Part shown: piece after piece, positions 1 through 10,116 of the stretch
How positions within the stretch are numbered: position 1 is the first letter of the stretch
Layout: the number at the start of each line of letters is the position of its first letter
From: Thermoleophilia bacterium
Lineage (GTDB): Bacteria; Actinomycetota; Thermoleophilia; Gaiellales; JAICJC01
DNA: 28,588 nt
Assembly (NCBI GenBank): GCA_025928435.1
Contig: JAICJM010000029.1
Location: 1-28,588 of the forward strand
Direction: 5' to 3'
Made by a program: the position numbers and the translations under genes
Notes under the pieces: generated by a model
Told to the model about the DNA's origin: nothing
Databases searched by the model: none
The model's input: only the letters and a program-made list of their open reading frames with translations

Positions 1-4
1 GCCC

Positions 5-1164
<1,160 letters not shown>

Positions 1165-1168
<4 letters not shown>

Positions 1169-2412
1169 GCGCCCGGATCGTCGACCTGATCGCGCGCAAG
1201 CGCGACGGCGGCGAGCTCGACGCCGGCGAGCTCACGCGGATGATCTCACCGGACACGCCGGACTACCAGCTCGCGGCGTTCCTGATGGCGGTCGTGCTGC
1301 GGGGGCTGAGCACGCGCGAGACCGCCGACCTGCTGGGGGCGATGGTCGATTCCGGCGCACGCCTCGACATGTCGTCGATCGGCCGCCCGGTGGCCGACAA
1401 GCACTCGACGGGCGGCGTCGGCGACAAGACGACGCTCGTCGTCGGGCCGCTGGTGGCCGCCTGCGGCGTTCCCGTCGCGAAGCTCTCCGGGCGCGGCCTC
1501 GGCCACACGGGCGGGACGCTGGACAAGCTGGAGTCGATCCCCGGCTTCCGGGTCGACCTGGCCCCGGACGAGCTGATCGAGCAGGTGCGACGGGTCGGGA
1601 TCGCGGTGGCCGGGCAGACCGCCGACCTCGTCCCCGCCGACCGGCGCATGTACCACCTGCGCGACGTCACGGCGACGGTGCAGAGCATCCCCCTGATCGC
1701 GACCAGCATCATGTCGAAGAAGGTCGCGTCGGGTGCGTCGCGGCTCGTGCTCGACGTGAAGGTCGGCGTCGGCGCGTTCATGCCCGACCTGGCCTCCGCC
1801 CGCGAGCTCGCCGACGCGATGATCGAGCTCGGGGCGGCCGCAGGGCTGCCGACGACGTGCATGCTCACGCGGATGGACGAGCCGCTCGGCTGCGCGGTCG
1901 GAAACGCCGTCGAGGTGGCCGAGGCGGTCGAGACGCTGCGCGGAAACGGGCCCGCGGACCTGGTCGAGCTGTGCGTGTCTGCGGCGGCGATCATGACCGG
2001 CGACCGCGCCGCGGTCGAGCACGCGCTCGCCTCCGGCGCCGCCCTGGAGGCGTACCGGCGCTGGATCGCGGCCCAGGGCGGCGATCCCGACGCGCCCCTC
2101 CCTCGCGCCGTTGCCGTCGTGCAGGTGCCGTCACCGCGCGACGGCTACGTGCACTCCTGCCACGCCCTCCAGCTGGGGGAGGCGGCGATGCGCCTCGGGG
2201 CCGGCCGGGCGACGAAGGAGGACGCCGTCGACCATGCCGTCGGGATCGTCGTGAACGCGAAGGCCGGCGAGCGGGTGGAGCGCGGGGGGCCGTTGGCCAC
2301 CGTGCATGCCCGCTCGCCGGCCGACGTCGATGCCGCGGCCATCGCGGCCTGCTTCGAGCTCGGCGACGAGGATGTCCGGCCGCCGCCGGTCGTGATCGAG
2401 ATCAGGGGCTGA
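1165..2412 (+). CDS. deoA: Pyrimidine-nucleoside (thymidine) phosphorylase
   Basis: Phosphorolyses thymidine/uridine to base plus (deoxy)ribose 1-phosphate. The 415-residue protein carries the family signature LSGRGLGHTGGTLDKLES at residues 107-124, a KHSTGGVGDK phosphate-binding loop near residues 80-89, and a C-terminal domain typical of nucleoside phosphorylase family 2. It starts with GTG inside the deoB stop (GTGA overlap), forming a deoB-deoA salvage operon. Whether it prefers thymidine (DeoA) or is a broad pyrimidine enzyme (Pdp, as in Bacillus) cannot be decided from sequence alone. A strong inverted repeat directly after the stop likely ends the transcript. Confidence 0.94.
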
Positions 2413-2424
2413 CTTGACTAGGGC

Positions 2425-2467
2425 CGCGGGTGCGCGACGCCGGAGGGGGTCGCATCGCGCACCCGCG
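2425..2467. terminator. Bidirectional terminator hairpin between deoA and ferritin-like gene
   Basis: Perfect 13-base inverted repeat: CGCGGGTGCGCGA at 2425-2437 and TCGCGCACCCGCG at 2455-2467, with a 17-base loop. It lies between the convergent stops at 2412 and 2473. There is no clear U-tract on either side, as is common in high-GC actinobacteria. Confidence 0.75.
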
Positions 2468-2472
2468 TGCCC

Positions 2473-3267
2473 CTAGCCCCCGAACCCGTGAAATGCGCCC
2501 AGCTGGTTGGGCAGGTGCGGGGTGAAGGGATGGAAGTGGAAGGCGCGCTTCGTGTTGAAGCCGGCCTTCGCCGCCGCGGACTCGTCGGCGAACGGCAGCA
2601 GGGCGTTCACCGCCTGGCCGATGTTCGTCCACTTGAGCGTCCGCTCGTAGCCGTTGTTGTTCGGCGGGTCGACCGACTCGGCCACGCCCTGCGCGCCCGT
2701 GATGTGCTCGATTGGGCCGCCGTCGCGCTTGGCGACGCCCGGGCCGACGACGCGCGCGAGCGTGCGGTGGTCGCTCTCGATCCCCATGATCCGGGCGGCC
2801 GTCACCCGCAGGTCGGAGTTCGAGAAGTTGCGCACGCCGACCAGGTAGGCGGCGATGAACGCGTCCTCGAGCGTGACCAGCGTGTTCAGCGTGACCTGCG
2901 CGTGCCGGAACATGCCGTGCGGATAGAAGAACTTCGTGAACGGCGAGGGCTTCCCCGTGACGGACTTCTCGAGCGCGTAGTGCGACATCTCCTCCTGCCG
3001 CGCGGCCCGCAGGTAGCCCTGGTCGTCCGCCGCGAGGTGCTTGAAGAACGGCGCCCGGTTGATGATGTTCGTGTAGGTCGTCACGGCCAGCGCCTCGGCG
3101 ATCTCGGCCGCGATCAGGATGTCGACGTCGCCCTTGGTGACGCCGCCCGACGCGCGCGCCAGGGTGGCCCCGAAGAGGCCGCTGCCAAGCGCAAGGCCCG
3201 CGCCGGCCGCCCCGGCGGTGCGGATCAGCGATCCGCGGTTCAGGGCTCGTTCGGTGGTCTCGGTCAT
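2473..3267 (-). CDS. Exported ferritin-like domain protein
   Basis: A 264-residue protein with an N-terminal export signal (hydrophobic run at residues 17-34 after NRGSLIR, resembling a degenerate Tat signal with one Arg of the pair missing) followed by a ferritin-like four-helix domain (Ferritin_2, as in desiccation-related proteins). Candidate di-iron ligands lie in the helices AAEIAEALAVTTY, RQEEMSHYALEK, LEDAFIAAYLVGV and IESDHRTLARVV, giving the spaced Glu and E-x2-H pattern of the fold. The ATG is preceded by a clear AGGGGGAG ribosome binding site, so this is a leadered gene. It is convergent with deoA and divergent from mutM. Probable role is iron or peroxide handling outside the membrane; the substrate is not known. 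Confidence 0.85.
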   Translation of the reverse strand: MTETTERALNRGSLIRTAGAAGAGLALGSGLFGATLARASGGVTKGDVDILIAAEIAEALAVTTYTNIINRAPFFKHLAADDQGYLRAARQEEMSHYALEKSVTGKPSPFTKFFYPHGMFRHAQVTLNTLVTLEDAFIAAYLVGVRNFSNSDLRVTAARIMGIESDHRTLARVVGPGVAKRDGGPIEHITGAQGVAESVDPPNNNGYERTLKWTNIGQAVNALLPFADESAAAKAGFNTKRAFHFHPFTPHLPNQLGAFHGFGG

Positions 3268-3352
3268 TCCCGTGCTCCCCCTTGTCCGGATGGACGTCGT
3301 GACGCTGCCTGCGCCATCGCCTATTCGCGTGGGGTCGCCGAGTGGTTCGCTC

Positions 3353-3358
3353 TAAGCT
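3353..3358 (+). promoter_or_regulatory. -10 element of mutM (leaderless type)
   Basis: TAAGCT (TANNNT) followed by exactly 6 bases and then the GTG at 3365. No Shine-Dalgarno can fit in between, so transcription probably starts at the start codon. Confidence 0.6.
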
Positions 3359-3364
3359 TCTCCG

Positions 3365-4204
3365 GTGCCGGAGCTGCCCGAGGTCGAGACCGTCCGCCGC
3401 GGCCTGGTTCCGCGGCTCCGGGGCCGGACCGTGATGCGCGCCGACATCCGCGACGGGCGGTTGACGGCGCCCGTCGACCCGCGCGAGGTGGGCATGGAGC
3501 TCGACGGCGAGCGCTTCGCCGAGATCGGCCGGCGGGGCAAGTACCTGCTGTTCGGGCTCGAGACCGGCCGCACGCTGGTCTCCCACCTGCGCATGACGGG
3601 CTGGTTCCATCACCGTGCGCCCGGCGGCGACGACCCGCCCCTGACCCACGTCCGCGCGGTCTTCGAGCTCGACGACGGCGCGGCCCTGCTCTACAGCGAC
3701 CAGCGCCGCTTCGGGACGATGCGCCTGCTGGAGCCGGGCGAGCTGGACGAGTACCTGCGGCTGCGGGCGGGCCCCGAGCCGCTCTCGCCCGAGTGGACGC
3801 CCACGCGGTTCCGGGCTGACCTGCGCGGCCGGCGGGCGCCGATCAAGGCGTGCCTGCTGCACCAGGGCATCGTGGCCGGGGTCGGGAACATCTACGCCGA
3901 CGAGGCGCTGTGGGAGGCGCGCATCCACCCGCTGCGGCCCGGCGGCGACCTGACGGCGACCCAGACCCGGCGGCTGCACGCCGCCGTGGTGGCGGCGCTC
4001 GAGCGCGGGATCGACTCGCGCGGCGCCAGCATCCGCGATTATCGTGGCGTCGACGGCGAGCGCGGGGGAATGCAGGAGCGCTTCGCCGTGTACGGCCGAA
4101 CCGGCGAGCCGTGTCCTCGCTGCGGGACGCCCATCCAGAAGATCCGCGTCGCTCAGAGGGGGACCCACCTATGTCCACGCTGCACCCGACCGCCCAGCGG
4201 GTAG
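3365..4204 (+). CDS. mutM: Formamidopyrimidine-DNA glycosylase
   Basis: Base-excision repair glycosylase/AP lyase for 8-oxoguanine and Fapy lesions. The 279-residue protein begins PELPEVETV (catalytic Pro2 after Met removal, and Glu3), has Lys59 in RRGKYLLF and HLRMTGWF near 74-81, then the helix-two-turn-helix with GVGNIYADEALW, and ends with a zinc finger of exact C-x2-C-x16-C-x2-C spacing (Cys250, 253, 270, 273). The GTG at 3365 is fixed by the essential Pro2. Its 3' end overlaps the next gene by 34 bases, implying co-transcription. It is divergent from the ferritin-like gene; the pairing with iron/oxidative-stress functions may be coincidental. Confidence 0.97.
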   Translation: MPELPEVETVRRGLVPRLRGRTVMRADIRDGRLTAPVDPREVGMELDGERFAEIGRRGKYLLFGLETGRTLVSHLRMTGWFHHRAPGGDDPPLTHVRAVFELDDGAALLYSDQRRFGTMRLLEPGELDEYLRLRAGPEPLSPEWTPTRFRADLRGRRAPIKACLLHQGIVAGVGNIYADEALWEARIHPLRPGGDLTATQTRRLHAAVVAALERGIDSRGASIRDYRGVDGERGGMQERFAVYGRTGEPCPRCGTPIQKIRVAQRGTHLCPRCTRPPSG

Positions 4205-4635
4205 CGGAGCGGCTCGCGGCCGCCGGCCTCGACGTCGCCGTCGTCGAGCACGCGGAGTCGAGCCGCACGGCGGAGGAGGCGGCGGCCACGGCCGGCTGCG
4301 AGCTCGGCCAGATCGTGAAGTCGCTCGTCTTCGTCGACGACGCCGGGCCGGTGCTGGTGCTGTGTGCGGGCGACCGCCGCGTCGACGCGTCCGCGCTCGG
4401 GTTGCGGCGGGCGAAGCCGGACGTCGTGCGCGAGGCGACGGGCTTCGCCATCGGCGGCGTCCCGCCGCTCGGGCACCCGGCGCCGATGCGGACGCTGGTG
4501 GACGCTTCGCTGCAGCGGTTCGACACCGTCTGGTGTGCGGCCGGGACGCCGAACGCCGTCTTCGAGGTGGCGACGGCCGATCTGATCGCCGCGCTCCCCG
4601 ACGCGGAGGTGCGCGAGGTCGCGGAGCCTGAATAA
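4171..4635 (+). CDS. YbaK/EbsC-family aminoacyl-tRNA deacylase
   Basis: A 154-residue YbaK/ProX-domain protein, a trans-editing enzyme that hydrolyses mischarged aminoacyl-tRNA (typically Cys- or Ala-tRNA(Pro)). Visible family features are the N-terminal helix, HAESSRTAEEAA then ELGQIVKSLVF with the conserved Lys50, the GFAIGGVPPLGH loop, and CAAGTPNAVFEV near the C-terminus. The ATG at 4171 has an upstream GAGGGGG ribosome binding site and lies inside the 3' end of mutM. The exact tRNA specificity (YbaK, ProX or another subgroup) cannot be told from sequence. Its TAA stop is part of the terminator stem that follows. Confidence 0.9.
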   Translation: MSTLHPTAQRVAERLAAAGLDVAVVEHAESSRTAEEAAATAGCELGQIVKSLVFVDDAGPVLVLCAGDRRVDASALGLRRAKPDVVREATGFAIGGVPPLGHPAPMRTLVDASLQRFDTVWCAAGTPNAVFEVATADLIAALPDAEVREVAEPE

Positions 4636-4661
4636 CCGGGGTCAGACCCCTCTTATTCAGG
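4627..4661. terminator. Bidirectional terminator whose stem contains both convergent stop codons
   Basis: CCTGAATAA (4627-4635) pairs with TTATTCAGG (4653-4661), enclosing a second palindrome GGGGTCAGACCCC (4638-4650). The TAA of the deacylase gene (4633-4635) and the TAA of the minus-strand GNAT gene (4653-4655) are both inside the outer stem. Confidence 0.75.
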
Positions 4662-5152
4662 CAGGTCGAGCGTGAACGCCATGAGGCTCACCTCCGGCAC
4701 GAGACCATCCAGGTCGGCCGCCCGGACGAATCCCACCGACCCGTACAGCGCCTGCGCGGCGACCATCGCGGGGGCGGTGTGCAGGACGATCCGGCTGCGC
4801 CCGTTCTCCCGGGCGTGGGAGATGCAGGTCGCGACGAGGCGCCTGCCGACGCCGCGCCGATGGGCGGACGGCGCCACCGCCAGCATGCGGATGCCGGCGT
4901 CGCCCTCGTCCTCGAACTCCGCCAGCGGGCCCGGCCCGGGCACGTAGGTGACGCCGCCGAGAAGGCCGCCGTGCGCGTCGACCGCGACGAGCACCACCGC
5001 GTGCCGCGCCCGCGCGGCCACGTCTCGCAGCGTCGTCTCGTATGACGGCGAGGTGGACGAGTCGCCCGGCACCGACCGGTACGCCGCGACCGTGAGCTCG
5101 CCCAACGCGTCGTGCTCGGGGGGAGGACGGGGCGGATGGTCGGCTCGGGCAT
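4653..5152 (-). CDS. GNAT-family N-acetyltransferase, apparent 5' frameshift
   Basis: C-terminal part is a clear GNAT domain: GVTYVPGPGPLAEFE, then IRMLAVAPSAHRRGVGRRLV (motif A, acetyl-CoA pyrophosphate loop), then the YGSVGFVRA motif B. The domain frame is open up to an ATG at 5267, but that N-terminus (NWRTQRAPIGG..., Pro-rich) is not GNAT-like and would cover the recO promoter. In the neighbouring frame an ATG at 5150-5152 gives MPEPTIRPVLPP, a standard GNAT start, preceded by TACCGT and 6 bases. Adding one base to the six-base C run (plus-strand G 5118-5123) joins it directly to EHDALGELTVAAYRS. I infer a frameshift: sequencing error, mutation or phase variation. Substrate unknown. Confidence 0.75.
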
Positions 5153-5158
5153 CGGCCA

Positions 5159-5164
5159 ACGGTA
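5159..5164 (-). promoter_or_regulatory. -10 element of the GNAT gene (leaderless type)
   Basis: Minus-strand TACCGT followed by 6 bases and the ATG at 5152-5150. It supports 5152 rather than 5267 as the original start. Confidence 0.5.
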
Positions 5165-5205
5165 GTCGTCCCACGGGCGCCACTCGGTACGCGAACCGCC
5201 CGCCG

Positions 5206-5234
5206 ATTGGCGCCCGCTGCGTGCGCCAATTGAC
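5206..5234. repeat. Inverted repeat with CGCCAATTGAC motif
   Basis: ATTGGCGC (5206-5213) pairs with GCGCCAAT (5223-5230). The right arm is part of CGCCAATTGAC (5224-5234), an 11-mer also present at 10513-10523 and 21045-21055. Function unknown; it lies between the divergent GNAT and recO genes. Confidence 0.45.
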
Positions 5235-5266
5235 TTCCGGGCCGCTCATCCCGCCGCCCTCGCTCA

Positions 5267-5272
5267 TACACT
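5267..5272 (+). promoter_or_regulatory. -10 element of recO (leaderless type)
   Basis: TACACT, then 6 bases (GGCCGC), then the ATG at 5279. There is no Shine-Dalgarno upstream of recO. Confidence 0.6.
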
Positions 5273-5278
5273 GGCCGC

Positions 5279-6013
5279 ATGGGACGCACGTACCGCGCGG
5301 ATGCGATCGTCCTGCGCTCGATGCGGTTCGCCGAGGCCGACCGTGTGCTGCACCTCTACACCGCCGAGCGCGGGCGCGTCAACGCGATCGCGAAGGGGGT
5401 GCGCAAGACGACGTCGCGCTTCGGCGGCCGGCTCGAGCCGCTCACCCGGGCGCAGCTCATGCTGCACGAGGGCCGCGGCGAGCTCCACACCGTCTCGGGC
5501 GCCGACATCATCTCGGCGCACGCGGCGGCCCGTGAGCGGCCGCACGCGCTCGGCGTCGCGCTGATCGGGGCCGAGGCGGTGCTGAAGCTGCACCCGGAGC
5601 CCGAGCCGCAGCCGCGCGTCTTCGAAGGCCTCGTGCGCTTCCTCGAGATCCTCGACGGGCCGTTGCCCGAGGGCGGGAGCCCGGCCGTCGACGCGCTCGC
5701 GGTGGGCTTCCAGCTGAAGCTGCTCCTGCTCGCCGGCTACCTGCCGCACCTGAACTCGTGCGCCTCGTGCGGCCGCGAGGGGCCGCTCGTCGGCTACTCG
5801 GCCGCTGCGGGCGGCGCCGTCTGCGAGCTCTGCTCGGGCGGGCCGGAGTGGTTCCGGCTGCGGCCGGGCAGCCTGGAGACGATCGAGGCCCTCATCGAGC
5901 GGCCGCTGGCGGCGGGCGCGCTCGGGCCGGCGGCAGCCGCCGACGCGGTGCGGGTCGTGGAGGCCACCTACGCCCACCACGGCGGCTTTCGCATGCGCAC
6001 GCTGCAGGCCTGA
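5279..6013 (+). CDS. recO: DNA repair protein RecO
   Basis: Recombination mediator that helps load RecA in the RecFOR pathway and anneals SSB-coated single strands. The 244-residue protein has the N-terminal OB fold ([20 protein letters not shown], then [11 protein letters not shown]) and a C-terminal helical domain with a four-Cys zinc site: Cys161/164 (CASC) and Cys182/185 (CELC). Length matches the family (about 240-260). The ATG at 5279 sits 6 bases after a TACACT -10 element, so the gene is likely leaderless. It is followed 43 bases later by glyQ, the same order as in Bacillus. Confidence 0.95.
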   Translation: MGRTYRADAIVLRSMRFAEADRVLHLYTAERGRVNAIAKGVRKTTSRFGGRLEPLTRAQLMLHEGRGELHTVSGADIISAHAAARERPHALGVALIGAEAVLKLHPEPEPQPRVFEGLVRFLEILDGPLPEGGSPAVDALAVGFQLKLLLLAGYLPHLNSCASCGREGPLVGYSAAAGGAVCELCSGGPEWFRLRPGSLETIEALIERPLAAGALGPAAAADAVRVVEATYAHHGGFRMRTLQA

Positions 6014-6040
6014 CGGGGCCGGGCGGCCGCCCCCGCCTGA

Positions 6041-6046
6041 TAGCTT
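6041..6046 (+). promoter_or_regulatory. Possible -10 element of glyQ
   Basis: TAGCTT ends 10 bases before the glyQ ATG at 6057. The spacing is longer than the 6-8 seen at other genes here, giving a very short leader at most. Weaker case than the others. Confidence 0.35.
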
Positions 6047-6056
6047 GCGGCCCGCG

Positions 6057-6912
<856 letters not shown>

Positions 6913-6920
<8 letters not shown>

Positions 6921-8823
6921 CCTTCTGGTCGAGATCGGCTGCGAGGAGCTGCCGGCGGCCGCGTGCCGCCAGGCCGAGGCGCAGCTGCCCGGCCTGCTGG
7001 AGGACGCGCTCGGAAAGGCGGGCATCGCCTCGGGCGAGCGTCGCGTCCACGTCGCGCCGCGGCGGCTGGCGGCCGTCGCGCTCGGCCTCCCGGAGGAGCG
7101 GCCCGCCGAGCGGTCCGAGGTGCGCGGGCCGCGCGCGGACGCGCCGGAGCAGGCGCTCTCCGGGTTCGCGCGCAAGCACGGGCTCGACCCGGGTGCGCTG
7201 GAGCACCGCGACGGCTTCGCCTGGGCGGTGTCGGAAGGCGCGCCGACGCCGCTCATGGTCATCGTCCCTGACCTCGTCCGCCCGCTCGTCGAGGGGATCC
7301 AGTTCTCGAAGTCCATGCGCTGGGAGGGCGGGCGCTTCTCGCGCCCGATCCGCTGGCTCGTGGTGAAGCTGGACGAGGAGGTCGTGCCGGTCCGGCTGGC
7401 GGGGGTCACGAGCGGCGGCACGACGTTCGGGCACCGCTACGAGGGCGGCCACGGCGCCATCGGCAGCGCCGCGAGCTACCTCGGCGACGTCCGCGCGCTG
7501 CGCGTGATGGCCGAGGCATCCGAGCGGCGGGCGGGGGGCGTGGGCGGCCGCGACCCCGCCGGCCCGGGGGCAGGCCCGGGCGGGGAGCGGGACGAGGTGG
7601 TCTACCTGGTCGAGTGGCCCGTCGTGCTCGAGGGCCGCTTCGACGCCGGCTACCTGGAGCTCCCGGAGCGCGTCGTCGTGACCGCCATGCAGTCCCACCA
7701 GCGCTACTTCCCCGTCCGCCGGGAGGGCGCCGCGCTCGAGCCCCGGTTCCTGTTCGCCGCCAACGGGGGCGACCCCGACGTCGTCCGGGCGGGGAACGAG
7801 GAGGTGCTCGTCGGCCGGCTCGACGACGCCCGGTTCGCCTACCGGCGCGACCTGGAGCGGGGGATCGGCGCGATGGCGGAGGAGCTCGGCCGGGTCAGCT
7901 TCCTCGGCGGAGCCGGGTCGCTGGCGGACAAGGTCGGGCGGCTCGGCCCGATTGTCGGCCGCCTGTGCGAGCGAAACGGCCTGGGCTCCGACGTCGCCGC
8001 CGCGGCCACCCGGGCCGCCGCCCTGTGCAAGGCCGACCTCGTCTCCGGCCTCGTCAGCGAGTTCGCCGACCTCGAGGGCTACGCCGGGTCGGTGTACGCG
8101 CGGGTCGCCGGAGAGGACGAGGCGGTGTGCGCCGCGATCGAGGAGCACCACCGGCCCAGCGAGGCCGGGGGGACGCTGCCCGCGTCGGATGCGGGCGCGG
8201 TGCTCGCCCTGGCCGACAAGGCCGACACCATCGCGGTCGCGTTCTCGCGCGGCCTCGAGCCCACCGGGAGCCGCGACCCCTACGGCCTGCGCCGGGCCGC
8301 CGCGGGGGTCGTGGCGATCGCGCTCGCCCGCGGCTACCGCATCGATCCGGCCGGCCTGGTGGGCGACCCCGCCACCGGATTCCTGCTCGACCGCCTGGAG
8401 CCGGTCCTGCTCGAGGAGGGCGTGACGGTGGAGGAGCTGCGCGCCGCGCGCGGATCGGGCGCCGTCGAGCCCGCCGACGTGGCCGCGCGGGCACGGGCGC
8501 TGCACGCGTTCGCCGGGCCGGCTCGCGACGGCGTGCGCGATGCCTACAACCGCTGCGTGCGCATCGCCGGCGAGATCGCTCCGGGGGCGGTCGACGACTC
8601 CCTGCTCGAGGACGAGGCCGAGCGCGGGCTGGCCGCCGCGGTGGCCGATCCCCCGTCGACGCTGGACGAGGCGGCGGGGCTCGTCCCCGCCGTCAACCGG
8701 TTCTTCGACGACGTCCTCGTGATGGCGCCCGACGAGGCGGTGCGTGCCAACCGCCTCACGCTGGTCGCGAACGTCGCCGCCGCCTTGCGCCGGATCGCGG
8801 ACTTCGGCCGGCTACCCGGATAG
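6913..8823 (+). CDS. glyS: Glycyl-tRNA synthetase beta subunit
   Basis: tRNA-recognition subunit paired with GlyQ. The 636-residue protein starts [16 protein letters not shown], contains the core [18 protein letters not shown], the HD-like region [27 protein letters not shown], then [21 protein letters not shown], and ends with the DALR-type anticodon-binding region ([24 protein letters not shown]). It starts at a TTG that overlaps glyQ by 8 bases, so translation is probably coupled. It is shorter than E. coli GlyS (about 690) and carries a Gly/Pro-rich lineage insert near residues 205-222. Its stop overlaps the convergent RidA-like gene by 12 bases, leaving no room for a terminator. Confidence 0.95.
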
Positions 8824-9222
8824 CGCGGCGACGGCCTCGACCTCGACCAGCTGGTCGGGGTAGCCGAGGACGCACACGCCGAGCAGCGTGCTGGGCGCGT
8901 CGTGGTCGCCGAAGTGGCGATGCACGACGTCCCATGCCGCGACGAGGTCCTCCCGCCGCGTCGTCGCGACGTAGACGGTCGTCTTGAGCACGTCGCCGAG
9001 GCCCGCGCCGGCAGCCCGCAGGGCGATGCGCAGGTTCGCCATCACCTGCTCCGCCTGTGCGGCCACGTCGCCCGGGGCCACCGTCGCGCCCTCCTCGTCG
9101 AGCGGGCAGGCGCCCGCGGTGAAGGCCAGGCGCGCCCCGGAGGGCGGCAGCGCGGCGTACGCGTAGGGCGCGGCTCCCGTGAGCTCGTCGGCGCGCACGA
9201 GCGTGACCCGATCCGGTTCCAT
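8812..9222 (-). CDS. RidA/YjgF/YER057c-family protein
   Basis: A 136-residue single-domain protein of the RidA (imine/enamine deaminase) superfamily: LAFTAGACPLDEEG, QAEQVMANLRIALRAAGAGLGDVLKTTVYV, then [15 protein letters not shown] at the end. The Arg that catalytic RidA needs (R105 of the archetype, in a PARS-type motif) is replaced: the aligned segment reads APSTLLGV with Ser111 at that place. It therefore resembles Rid subgroups without demonstrated 2-aminoacrylate deaminase activity. The ATG at 9222 lies 6 bases after a GATACT element. The gene is divergent from ppsR and its 3' end overlaps glyS. Function unassigned. Confidence 0.88.
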   Translation of the reverse strand: MEPDRVTLVRADELTGAAPYAYAALPPSGARLAFTAGACPLDEEGATVAPGDVAAQAEQVMANLRIALRAAGAGLGDVLKTTVYVATTRREDLVAAWDVVHRHFGDHDAPSTLLGVCVLGYPDQLVEVEAVAALSG

Positions 9223-9228
9223 CGCCGC

Positions 9229-9234
9229 AGTATC
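9229..9234 (-). promoter_or_regulatory. -10 element of RidA-like gene (leaderless type)
   Basis: Minus-strand GATACT, 6 bases before the ATG at 9222. It matches TATAAT at four of six positions. Confidence 0.45.
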
Positions 9235-9258
9235 CCAGCCCGGACGGAGCTTCCGGGA

Positions 9259-9264
9259 TAGGAT
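9259..9264 (+). promoter_or_regulatory. -10 element of ppsR
   Basis: TAGGAT ends 9 bases before the GTG at 9274. No ribosome binding site is visible in the gap. Confidence 0.45.
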
Positions 9265-9273
9265 CAACCCGAC

Positions 9274-10116
9274 GTGTCCGACCGGCTCGAGATCCACATC
9301 GTGTCCGACTCCACCGGGGACACGGCCGCGCGGGTCGGGAGGGCGGCCCAGAGCCAGTTCGTCGACACCGAGGTCGAGATGATCCGGCACGCGCGGGTGC
9401 AGAACCGGGAGCAGCTCGCGCGGGCGCTCGAGTCGGCGACCGACCGGCGGGCGGCGGTGTTCTACACCCTGGTCGACCCGTCGCTGCGGGAGGCGATGGT
9501 CGAGATCGCCCACGCGGGCCGGCTCGTCGTCCACGACGTGCTCGGGCCGGCCCTGAACGCGATCACGACGGCGTCGGGCCGCGAGGCGTCGCTCGTCCCC
9601 GGTCGCAGTGCGCCGCTCGACGCCCAGTACTTCCGCCGCATCGCGGCGATCGAGTTCGCCGTGAAGCACGACGACGGCCGGGGCGCCGATGACCTGCACC
9701 AGGCCGACATCGTCCTGGTCGGCGTCTCGCGCACCTCGAAGACGCCGACGTCGATGCACCTCGGCTATCTGGGCTACATGGCGGCGAACGTGCCCATCGT
9801 TCGCGGCGTCGACCCGCCGCCCGTGCTGTTCACGGTCGAGCCGTGGAAGCTGGTCGGCCTCACGATCGACGCCGAGCAGCTGGCCGGCATCCGCCGTCGG
9901 CGCGTGCGTGCGCTGGCCGGCGCCGGGGCCCGGTATGCCGACCTGGCCGAGATCTACGAGGAGCTCGAGTTCACCCGGGCGCTGCACAAGCGGCTCGGGT
10001 GCCCGGTCATCGACGTGACCGGCCTCGCCATCGAGGAGACGGCCGCCCGCGTCGCCGAGCTCGTCGACGACCGCCGCCGCGCCGCCCTCGAGGGCGCGCG
10101 CGGAAGCGCCGTATGA
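9274..10116 (+). CDS. ppsR: Pyruvate,phosphate dikinase / PEP synthase regulatory protein
   Basis: Bifunctional serine/threonine kinase-phosphorylase (DUF299 family, plant RP and bacterial PpsR). It inactivates PPDK by ADP-dependent phosphorylation of an active-site Thr and reactivates it by Pi-dependent dephosphorylation. The 280-residue protein starts IHIVSDSTGDTA, contains VLGPALNAI, and has the signature P-loop GVSRTSKTPTSMHLGYLGYMAANVP from residue 150 (Lys156). The GTG at 9274 gives the standard N-terminus. Its target ppdK lies 1.2 kb downstream on the same strand, separated by a cupin gene and two minus-strand genes. Whether this copy acts on PPDK or a PEP synthase is settled in favour of PPDK by the neighbour. 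Confidence 0.93.
   Translation: MSDRLEIHIVSDSTGDTAARVGRAAQSQFVDTEVEMIRHARVQNREQLARALESATDRRAAVFYTLVDPSLREAMVEIAHAGRLVVHDVLGPALNAITTASGREASLVPGRSAPLDAQYFRRIAAIEFAVKHDDGRGADDLHQADIVLVGVSRTSKTPTSMHLGYLGYMAANVPIVRGVDPPPVLFTVEPWKLVGLTIDAEQLAGIRRRRVRALAGAGARYADLAEIYEELEFTRALHKRLGCPVIDVTGLAIEETAARVAELVDDRRRAALEGARGSAV

Noticed and set aside
5249..5267. ATG codons at 5267 and 5249 as the true start of the first GNAT gene
   Set aside because: The resulting N-terminus is not GNAT-like and covers the recO promoter; the frameshift explanation fits better, though these remain the only starts giving an uninterrupted frame.
5230..5272. TTGACT at 5230 as the -35 of recO
   Set aside because: The spacer to TACACT at 5267 would be 31 bases, far outside the usual 16-18.
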